A stretch of DNA of 5,618 bases. It comes from Bifidobacteriaceae bacterium (lineage in GTDB: Bacteria; Actinomycetota; Actinomycetes; Actinomycetales; WQXJ01). Where the stretch lies: positions 1-5,618 of the forward strand of contig JAIRNM010000373.1 of NCBI GenBank assembly GCA_031258055.1, written 5' to 3'. The stretch's first letter is position 1; each line of letters begins with the position of its first letter. Made by a program: the position numbers and the translations under genes. Below the pieces are notes generated by a model that saw only the letters and a list, made by a program, of their open reading frames with translations, was not told where the DNA came from and searched no databases. Below, one piece after another: positions 1-4,891 of the stretch.

Positions 1-58
1 GCGCAGCCTAACATGAGCTGGTTTTCTCGCTCCACCAGGGGTTTTGATTCTTGACGTT

Positions 59-155
59 GGAGCTGAGCGCACAAACACGCCACTAATGGGGACAGGCCTC
101 ATTAGTGGCGTGCCAGTAATTACGCCTGTCCCCATTAGTGGAGCGCGGCAGCTCC
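59..155. repeat. Nested inverted-repeat element, MITE/REP-like
   Basis: This non-coding segment is built from inverted repeats. The core is a perfect 18-bp pair: CCACTAATGGGGACAGGC at 80-97 and its reverse complement at 124-141. A second, mutually exclusive 13-bp pair is CACGCCACTAATG at 76-88 with its reverse complement at 100-112. CATTAGTGG therefore occurs twice as a direct repeat (100-108 and 133-141), giving one left arm with two alternative right arms. Outside the core, GGAGCTG (59-65) matches CAGCTCC (149-155) and GCGC (67-70) matches GCGC (143-146), so the 97-base unit can fold into an imperfect stem with short terminal inverted repeats. GTAATTAC at 116-123 is another palindrome inside the loop. 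GAGCGC is also repeated directly at 65-70 and 141-146. The repeats are directly visible; calling it a miniature mobile or REP-type element is inference, since no transposase or second copy is in the window. Confidence 0.6.
76..112 (-). terminator. Possible crp transcript hairpin terminator
   Basis: Read on the minus strand, about 100 bases past the crp stop, a perfect 13-bp stem with an 11-base loop is followed by TTTGTG. Stem strength is convincing, but the U tract is poor. Termination is therefore only a possible role for part of the nested repeat at 59-155. Confidence 0.25.
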
Positions 156-215
156 GACCAGCTCAAACGCGGAGGACAAGCGCTGCCGGACGGCCTAGGA
201 GCCGTTGACGCGATT

Positions 216-917
216 TTAGGCGGCGCGGCGGGCTAGACGCTCAATGTCGAGCAGATAGACGCTTCGGCCTTCCAGGCGAATCCAGCTTCGGGCGATGAAT
301 TCAGCCAGCGCCTTGTTGACTGTTTCGCGCGAGGCGCCGACTAGGTGAGCGAGTTCCTCTTGGGTGAGTCCATGGGTCACATGGACGCCTTCAGCGGTGC
401 TTTGACCGAAACGATCGGCTAGGTCAAGAAGGGCTTTAGCCACGCGGCCAGGCACGTCAGCGAAGATCAAATCGGTCACAGCTTCATTCGTGCGGCGTAG
501 CCGGTGTGCCAATTCCTGGAGTAGGTGTTTGGAGGCGGCCGGATTCTGGTCCAGCCATTCACCGAGGGCCTCATGGCTGAGTTCTAACAGCTCGCTTTCG
601 GTCACAGCGGTGGCGGTGGCGGTTCGCGGGCCGGGATCGAACAAAGTCAATTCACCGATGAATTCACCTTTGCCTAACACAGCGAGCAGATTCTCACGGC
701 CGTCTGGCGAGGTCCGGCCTAGTTTGATCATCCCGGACTGGATCAAGAACAGCCGGTCGCCTTCGTCGCCCTCCCAGAACAGCACACTTCCTCTGTTCAG
801 ACGTCTTCCAACCATTACGTCCCTAAGACGCTGGGCTTCATCCTGGTCAATGCCGGCGAAGAGCCCAGAGCCGGTAATCACGTTGAAACCCTCGAAGTCA
901 CCATGGTGCGCATTCAT
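216..917 (-). CDS. crp: Crp/GlxR-family cAMP-responsive transcriptional regulator
   Basis: A 233-residue cytoplasmic DNA-binding protein of the Crp/Fnr superfamily, close to the usual length of actinobacterial Crp (GlxR in corynebacteria). The N-terminal cyclic-nucleotide domain spans about 15-130. Its phosphate-binding cassette is G88-E89-L90 through R98-T99 in GELTLFDPGPRT, which fits cAMP binding. The dimerisation helix follows (RRTNEAVTDLIF, 141-152), with T143/N144 where actinobacterial Crp contacts cAMP. A winged helix-turn-helix lies at about 184-218, with recognition helix SRETVNKAL; R197 and E198 match the two E. coli Crp residues (R180, E181) that read TGTGA half-sites, and K202 replaces the third arginine. 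I chose the ATG at 915-917 because AAAGGAA lies 6 bases upstream and homology starts near there; an in-frame ATG 42 codons earlier has no support. It is divergent from purL. A perfect candidate target lies at 4592-4607. Family assignment is very secure; cAMP as ligand is inferred from the family. Confidence 0.95.
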   Translation of the reverse strand: MNAHHGDFEGFNVITGSGLFAGIDQDEAQRLRDVMVGRRLNRGSVLFWEGDEGDRLFLIQSGMIKLGRTSPDGRENLLAVLGKGEFIGELTLFDPGPRTATATAVTESELLELSHEALGEWLDQNPAASKHLLQELAHRLRRTNEAVTDLIFADVPGRVAKALLDLADRFGQSTAEGVHVTHGLTQEELAHLVGASRETVNKALAEFIARSWIRLEGRSVYLLDIERLARRAA

Positions 918-923
918 GTGGAG

Positions 924-930
924 TTCCTTT
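924..930 (-). promoter_or_regulatory. Ribosome-binding site deciding the crp start
   Basis: On the minus strand AAAGGAA ends 6 bases before the ATG at 917. It favours the 233-residue protein over the longer 275-residue reading frame. Confidence 0.7.
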
Positions 931-1234
931 CGCGGGCGAGCCTCGTGTGGATGCGGATTTGGTTTTGGGTACAAATTGTGGCTTACCACCGTGAGGGGCA
1001 GTCTTGTCAGTTTATTGTGCCCGCTTCGTCGCGGGCGGTCCATTCGGCCCGGCCTGGCTTGATGTCGTCAGCCCAACGCGAAGAACGGGAGCAGTTAGCG
1101 GGGGGAATCAGTCGTTGCCGATCAACGCGGCAGTAGGCTGGACAAGTCGTAGAAGCCTGCTTGTGGACCTGGCGCCGGGCGCGGATGTGTCGGCGCGAGG
1201 GTACACAAACAGGATCTAAGGGAGTGCAGCATCC

Positions 1235-1239
1235 AGGAG
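1235..1239 (+). promoter_or_regulatory. Probable purL ribosome-binding site
   Basis: AGGAG lies 12 bases before the ATG at 1252, longer than ideal spacing. It is the best Shine-Dalgarno near any candidate purL start. The alternative GTG at 1357 has GAAGGG only 3 bases away. Confidence 0.45.
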
Positions 1240-1251
1240 CGAAAGACGCCA

Positions 1252-3765
1252 ATGACCCCGCCTAGCCGAACAGTTGAACCAGTAATGCCGGACCGAGCCG
1301 GGGCCGAGCGGATAACGCCTGGGAGAGACGACGGCATCGGGCAAGCCGAAGGGCCGGTGCTGGACACCGTGGAGCGGGCGGCCGCCACGCCTGGTGTCGA
1401 CCAGCCATGGCGTGAACTCGGACTGAAGGAAGACGAATACGAGCGCATCGGCGCCATTTTGGGGCGGCGGCCGACCGGCGCGGAACTGGCGATGTATTCA
1501 GTTATGTGGTCGGAGCACTGTTCCTATAAGTCATCGAAACTGCACATCAAACGGCAGTTCGGCGAGAAGACAACGGAGGCGATGCGCGGGCGGCTGCTGG
1601 CCGGGATTGGTGAGAACGCGGGCGTGGTCGACGTCGGCGGCGGTTGGGCCGTGACGTTCAAGACCGAATCGCATAATCACCCTTCCTTCGTGGAGCCGTA
1701 CCAGGGCGCGGCCACCGGCGTGGGGGGGATTGTGCGGGACATCATCGCCATGGGGGCGCGACCGGTGGCGGTGATGGATCAGCTGCGGTTCGGCCGGATC
1801 GACCATCCTGACACGGCCCGAGTGGTGCATGGCGTGGTCAGTGGGATTGGCGGTTACGGCAATTGCTTGGGCCTGCCCAACATTGGCGGCGAGACTGTCT
1901 TTGACCCCGCTTACCAGGGCAATCCGCTGGTCAATGCCACCTGTGTGGGGGTGTTGCGGCACGAGGATCTTCATCTAGCGCAGGCCACTGGGGTGGGGAA
2001 TCTGGTAGTCATGTTCGGGGCGCGGACTGGTGGCGACGGCATCGGCGGGGCGTCGGTCTTGGCGAGCGAGACCTTCGCCGCCGACGGCCCCTCTAAACGG
2101 CCGTCCGTCCAGGTGGGTGACCCTTTCCAGGAGAAGCTGCTGATCGAGTGTTGCCTGGAGTTGTTCCAGGCCGGCGTGGTGGAGGGTATCTCCGACTTCG
2201 GCGCGGCGGGTCTGAGTTGCGCCACGTCGGAGTTGGCGGCGGCCGGTGAAGGCGGGATGGACGTTGACCTTGACAAGGTCCTTCTGCGCGATCCGACACT
2301 CACGCCGGAAGAAATCCTTATGTCCGAATCGCAGGAACGGATGATGGCGGTGGTGAAGCCCGCTAACTGGGCTGCCTTCCAGGCGATCGCGCAGAAATGG
2401 GAGATCGAGTATTCGACCGTCGGTGTGGTCACGGCCGGGGGCCGCTTGCGGATCGACTACCGGGGCGAGCGTGTCGTGGACGTCGATCCCCGCACCGTGG
2501 CGCGCGACGCGCCCATCTATGACCGCCCCCAGGCCCGTCCGGCTTGGCAGGATGGGCTCCAGGCGGACGGTCCAGAGCACCTGCCGCGTCCCGCTTCAGC
2601 CGCCCAATTGAGGACGGCGGTGTTGACGCTGACCGGCTCGCCGAATCTGTCTTCAAGGGCATGGATCACCGATCAGTACGATCGTTTCGTCCAGGGCAAC
2701 ACCGCCTTGGCGATGCCCGATGACGCCGGTGTCATCCGCATTGATGAGGCCAGCGGCCTTGGCGTTGCCCTGGCCACTGACGGGAACGGCCGCTACACCA
2801 AACTGGACCCCTATGCGGGCGCCCAGCAAGCGGTCGCTGAGGCCTACCGAAACGTCGCGACGGTCGGGGCCGAGCCGCTAGCGGTCAGCGATTGCCTCAA
2901 CTTCGGGTCGCCCGAATCGCCTGATTCAATGTGGCAGCTAGTCAAAGCCATGGAGGGCTTAGCAGACGCTTGCCTCGCCCTTGGCGTGCCCGTGACCGGC
3001 GGAAATGTCTCCTTGTATAACGAAACCGGCGAACCCGGCCGGATCGATTCGGCGATTCATCCAACACCGGTGGTGGCGGTCTTGGGAGTGCTTGATTCGG
3101 TCGCGCGGGTGGTTCCATCCGGTTGGCACGCCAGCGGGCTGGCCCTCTATCTGCTGGGCCGCACCGGTTCGGAGTTCGGCGGTTCGGCCTGGGCGGATGT
3201 GGTCCACCATCATTTGGGCGGCCTGCCACCAGCCGTTGACTTGGCGGCTGAGAAGCGACTGGCCTGGGTCCTAATTGCCGCTTCGCGGTCCGGTCTGAGC
3301 CAAGCCGCCCATGACTTGTCTGACGGCGGATTGGCTACCGCCTTGGTCGAGTCCTGCTTGCGTTACGGTCTGGGCGCCCGCGTGCGGCTGGATGAGTTAC
3401 TGGCACGGGACGGCTTAACACCATTCGAGGCATTGTTCTCGGAGTCCCAAGCGCGGGCGCTGGTGGCGGTCGATCCAGCCCGGGCCCCTGAATTCGAGGC
3501 CCTGGCCAAATCAGCCGGTTGCCCGGCCCAACGGCTCGGCTGGACCGGCTCGGTCGACAGTGGCGACGGCGCGGCTGTTGGTGCCGCTGTGGATGGGGCT
3601 GACGACGGCATCGGGACTACTACGGTTAGCGACCGCCCCGAACAGGCTGAAACGCTGGCCCTGGCCTGGGGCGACGATGGCTTCGAGGTTCCGCTGGCTG
3701 AACTATCGGCGGTTTCCCGCGCCACCCTGCCCCGCCACTTCGCCGCGGGTGTGAGCACTGGGTGA
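1252..3765 (+). CDS. purL: Phosphoribosylformylglycinamidine synthase subunit PurL
   Basis: Small-type PurL, the synthetase subunit of FGAM synthase, acting in the cytoplasm with PurS and the glutaminase PurQ. It converts FGAR, ATP and glutamine-derived ammonia into FGAM, the fourth step of de novo purine synthesis. Diagnostic blocks in order: [10 protein letters not shown] (87-96, with catalytic-type H89), KTESHNHPS (137-145), GLPNIGGE (207-214), GDPFQEK (289-295), SESQERMM (358-365), [10 protein letters not shown] (519-528), [12 protein letters not shown] (582-593), HDLSDGG (687-693) and SESQ (730-733). These form the usual duplicated PurM-like N and C halves. At 837 residues it is longer than typical actinobacterial PurL (roughly 750-780). 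The excess is a poorly conserved N-terminus of about 35 residues and a Gly/Ala/Asp-rich stretch at about 768-793. The family usually starts near the LDTVERA segment, so a GTG start at 1357 (about 802 residues) is possible. purS and purQ are not in the window. It converges on the next gene. Confidence 0.97.
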   Translation: MTPPSRTVEPVMPDRAGAERITPGRDDGIGQAEGPVLDTVERAAATPGVDQPWRELGLKEDEYERIGAILGRRPTGAELAMYSVMWSEHCSYKSSKLHIKRQFGEKTTEAMRGRLLAGIGENAGVVDVGGGWAVTFKTESHNHPSFVEPYQGAATGVGGIVRDIIAMGARPVAVMDQLRFGRIDHPDTARVVHGVVSGIGGYGNCLGLPNIGGETVFDPAYQGNPLVNATCVGVLRHEDLHLAQATGVGNLVVMFGARTGGDGIGGASVLASETFAADGPSKRPSVQVGDPFQEKLLIECCLELFQAGVVEGISDFGAAGLSCATSELAAAGEGGMDVDLDKVLLRDPTLTPEEILMSESQERMMAVVKPANWAAFQAIAQKWEIEYSTVGVVTAGGRLRIDYRGERVVDVDPRTVARDAPIYDRPQARPAWQDGLQADGPEHLPRPASAAQLRTAVLTLTGSPNLSSRAWITDQYDRFVQGNTALAMPDDAGVIRIDEASGLGVALATDGNGRYTKLDPYAGAQQAVAEAYRNVATVGAEPLAVSDCLNFGSPESPDSMWQLVKAMEGLADACLALGVPVTGGNVSLYNETGEPGRIDSAIHPTPVVAVLGVLDSVARVVPSGWHASGLALYLLGRTGSEFGGSAWADVVHHHLGGLPPAVDLAAEKRLAWVLIAASRSGLSQAAHDLSDGGLATALVESCLRYGLGARVRLDELLARDGLTPFEALFSESQARALVAVDPARAPEFEALAKSAGCPAQRLGWTGSVDSGDGAAVGAAVDGADDGIGTTTVSDRPEQAETLALAWGDDGFEVPLAELSAVSRATLPRHFAAGVSTG

Positions 3766-3769
3766 GCGC

Positions 3770-4531
3770 CTAGAGCGGCGGGAGGGGTTCGTCGGCGGGC
3801 GCGCCCGGTTCGATCCGGTGGGAGCCGGGTGGTGAAGTGTGCTCCTCGCGGTCGTGTTTGGTTTGGTATTGCCAGATGGCGTTGCGCAGGCGCAACGGCG
3901 TGGTGCCCATGACTTGGGCGGCGCGGTCTACCAGGGTCAAAGCATCCTGGTTGGACAAGTGTTCGCCGGTCGCTTCGGACACGAATTCGGCTAGCCAGAG
4001 GTCTGGCGGCACCGTTTTGATGCCGCTGACCAGGAGTAGGCGCTCCCAGGTCAGGCCGGAATGCTGCGATGGCAGCTCAAGCCAAAGGCGATGGAAGTCA
4101 AGGAATGCCTGGGACTGCCGGGCGTAGCCGTCGCGCAATTGCGCTGTTGTATCAATGCCAGCCGCGACAGCCGCTTGGGCGCCGTCGTACACTAGCTGAG
4201 CCTTGTAAGGAGCCTGGTCGCGGGAGTAAATCCGCTGATGATTGCCGATCTGCTCGATCCACGCCTCTAGGCCGATGTCGAAGGTCCGGGCCAATTCGGA
4301 GGCGCCGTCCTGGTCGGCATCGGCCCCGGCCCAACGCCGGAAAGTGCGGTACCTATCAACGATCCGGGCAACCGTCGTGAACTTGACGCGCTCCGACCAG
4401 AGGGCGTCGATTATGCATTCGGCCAACGAGCCGGGGTAGGTGGTCAGCGGCGTCCACTTCGCTTTGGGCGGCAGGACGTTGTTGGCAACGTCGACGAGTC
4501 GGTCTAGTTCTCCTGTGGTCATTGTGGTCAT
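3770..4531 (-). CDS. Hypothetical protein with HhH-GPD DNA-glycosylase-like fold
   Basis: A 253-residue protein with no signal peptide or membrane segment. An early helix pair (LAECIIDALWSERVKFTTVARIVDRY, 36-61) resembles the start of a helix-hairpin-helix glycosylase fold, as in an actinobacterial hypothetical family often named HhH-GPD-like or, doubtfully, heme peroxidase. A degenerate hairpin follows (LPSQHSGLTWERLLLVSGI, 153-171). D177 in the motif VPPDLW sits where HhH-GPD enzymes carry their catalytic aspartate. The catalytic lysine of endonuclease III is not evident, and with only one cysteine (C39) there can be no four-cysteine iron-sulphur cluster. The C-terminus from about 230 is Pro-rich and probably disordered. 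I chose the ATG at 4531 because the upstream frame is low-complexity and a TANNNT box sits 7 bases before it, suggesting leaderless expression; the ATG at 4522 is an alternative. The purL stop is 4 bases away. Fold is inferred from pattern resemblance; activity on DNA is unproven. Confidence 0.75.
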   Translation of the reverse strand: MTTMTTGELDRLVDVANNVLPPKAKWTPLTTYPGSLAECIIDALWSERVKFTTVARIVDRYRTFRRWAGADADQDGASELARTFDIGLEAWIEQIGNHQRIYSRDQAPYKAQLVYDGAQAAVAAGIDTTAQLRDGYARQSQAFLDFHRLWLELPSQHSGLTWERLLLVSGIKTVPPDLWLAEFVSEATGEHLSNQDALTLVDRAAQVMGTTPLRLRNAIWQYQTKHDREEHTSPPGSHRIEPGAPADEPLPPL

Positions 4532-4538
4532 GCCAGAC

Positions 4539-4544
4539 AACTTA
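4539..4544 (-). promoter_or_regulatory. TANNNT -10 box for leaderless start of the HhH-like gene
   Basis: TAAGTT on the minus strand ends 7 bases before the ATG at 4531, the spacing expected if transcription starts at the A of the start codon. No Shine-Dalgarno precedes this ATG, which agrees with leaderless translation, common in actinomycetes. No good -35 is seen. Confidence 0.4.
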
Positions 4545-4591
4545 GGCGGCCGTCCGGCCCGGCGCCCGCCTGGACCGGAGCCATCCCGCCA

Positions 4592-4607
4592 TGTGATCTT
4601 CGTCACA
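4592..4607. promoter_or_regulatory. Perfect Crp/GlxR binding palindrome
   Basis: TGTGATCTTCGTCACA has two perfect TGTGA half-sites separated by 6 bases, the consensus for Crp-type regulators whose recognition helix carries the R-E pair seen in the Crp encoded at 216-917. It lies in the divergent spacer. Its centre is about 68 bases upstream of the minus-strand ATG and about 92 bases upstream of the start expected from the TATAGT box at 4680. The latter is close to a class I activator position on the same helical face. Binding is inferred from the consensus; the direction of control cannot be told. Confidence 0.75.
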
Positions 4608-4637
4608 GTCCGATGCCGTCTGAGCACGGTGCGCAGC

Positions 4638-4658
4638 CGAGACTGGCATTCAGTCTCG
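4638..4658. repeat. Perfect 8-bp dyad, possible operator
   Basis: CGAGACTG (4638-4645) is followed after GCATT by its reverse complement CAGTCTCG (4651-4658). It lies between the Crp site and the TATAGT box, abutting or overlapping the expected -35 region. No poly-T follows on either strand, so an operator is likelier than a terminator. The binding protein is unknown. Confidence 0.5.
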
Positions 4659-4679
4659 TCGGCGCCTCTCGCTTTGCCC

Positions 4680-4685
4680 TATAGT
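4680..4685 (+). promoter_or_regulatory. Candidate -10 box for the RCC1-like secreted protein gene
   Basis: TATAGT matches TATAAT at 5 of 6 positions. The expected -35 window (4656-4663) has no TTG-like hexamer, which would suit an activator-dependent promoter. If used, transcription would start near 4692 and give a leader of about 200 bases. Confidence 0.4.
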
Positions 4686-4763
4686 GGTTTGGTCGCTTAG
4701 GCGAGTCGAGCCGCGTCTGGCTATGCAAGCCAGCTCCAGTATGTCCCACGTCGGCTTGAGCGG

Positions 4764-4835
4764 ACTCCCTGGTGACCTCGCCCACCTTTGAAGTCAGCCG
4801 CAACCATGCGGCCGGACCAAGGTGCCCCAGGCGGT
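4764..4835 (+). promoter_or_regulatory. Foldable 5' leader RNA segment
   Basis: The segment can form one long interrupted stem-loop. Its helices, from outside in, are ACT 4764-4766 with GGT 4833-4835 (one G-U), CCTGG 4768-4772 with CCAGG 4827-4831, CACCTT 4783-4788 with AAGGTG 4819-4824, GTC 4793-4795 with GAC 4815-4817, and GCCGC 4797-4801 with GCGGC 4808-4812 closing the loop AACCAT. CCCAGG (4826-4831) could instead pair with CCTGGG (4860-4865), 10 bases before the Shine-Dalgarno, so two exclusive states are conceivable. I do not recognise a known riboswitch: the conserved ydaO, cobalamin, SAM-I and c-di-GMP-I cores I looked for are absent. GC-rich DNA folds readily, so this is a candidate only. 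Confidence 0.35.
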
Positions 4836-4875
4836 GTCGATCTCACCATGATCGCGCGCCCTGGGACCGTGAATT

Positions 4876-4883
4876 AGGGAGGG
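4876..4883 (+). promoter_or_regulatory. Strong Shine-Dalgarno deciding the GTG start at 4892
   Basis: AGGGAGGG lies 8 bases before GTG at 4892. It is the strongest ribosome-binding site in the window and settles the start of the partial secreted-protein gene. Confidence 0.75.
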
Positions 4884-4891
4884 CGACAGTA

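Larger units (their letters stand above)
918..1251. promoter_or_regulatory. Divergent crp-purL intergenic promoter region
   Basis: This 334-base spacer must hold promoters for both genes, but no strong consensus stands out. For crp (minus strand), CTGACA at 1010-1005 resembles a -35 and is followed 17 bases later by a poor -10, GGTAAG (987-982). For purL, TAGGCT at 1134-1139 fits TANNNT but lacks a good -35. Visible dyads are GTGG-CTTA-CCAC (978-989), GCCCGC/GCGGGC with a 6-base loop (1019-1036), and TGTGT-N12-ACACA (1186-1207). None has the TGTGA-N6-TCACA geometry, so I see no sign that Crp controls its own gene here. No riboswitch or small gene could be supported; open frames here look like chance ORFs. 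Confidence 0.4.
4532..4891. other. 360-base divergent spacer between the HhH-like and RCC1-like genes
   Basis: No gene is supportable here. From left to right it holds a probable leaderless -10 for the minus-strand gene, a perfect Crp-type palindrome, an 8-bp dyad, a TATAGT -10 for the plus strand, a 6-bp hairpin (CTGGCT 4717-4722 with AGCCAG 4728-4733), a large foldable segment at 4764-4835, and the Shine-Dalgarno of the plus-strand gene. Open frames across it on either strand lack ribosome-binding sites and family resemblance. Confidence 0.6.

Noticed and set aside
1..54. Open frame from base 1 to a TGA at 52-54, which could be the 3' end of an upstream gene
   Set aside because: Only 17 codons with no recognisable motif; too short to support.
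364..380. GTGA...TCAC pair resembling a Crp site
   Set aside because: The half-sites are 9 bases apart instead of 6, and they lie inside the crp coding sequence.
899..908. Perfect 10-base palindrome CACCATGGTG
   Set aside because: It lies in codons 4-7 of crp and arises from ordinary coding sequence; no reason to call it a site.
1186..1207. TGTGT-N12-ACACA inverted repeat upstream of purL as an operator
   Set aside because: Five-base arms with a long spacer are expected by chance at this scale, and no known regulator fits.
3797..3806. GGGCGCGCCC palindrome near the purL stop as a terminator
   Set aside because: It has no loop and no U tract, and it lies inside the coding sequence of the opposing gene.
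4848..4877. Nine-codon upstream ORF ending in the Shine-Dalgarno of the secreted-protein gene, as a leader peptide
   Set aside because: No ribosome-binding site of its own and no run of regulatory codons; chance is adequate.
4686..4891. A known riboswitch such as ydaO (c-di-AMP), common upstream of actinobacterial wall proteins
   Set aside because: The conserved core sequences I know for ydaO, cobalamin, SAM-I and c-di-GMP-I are not present.
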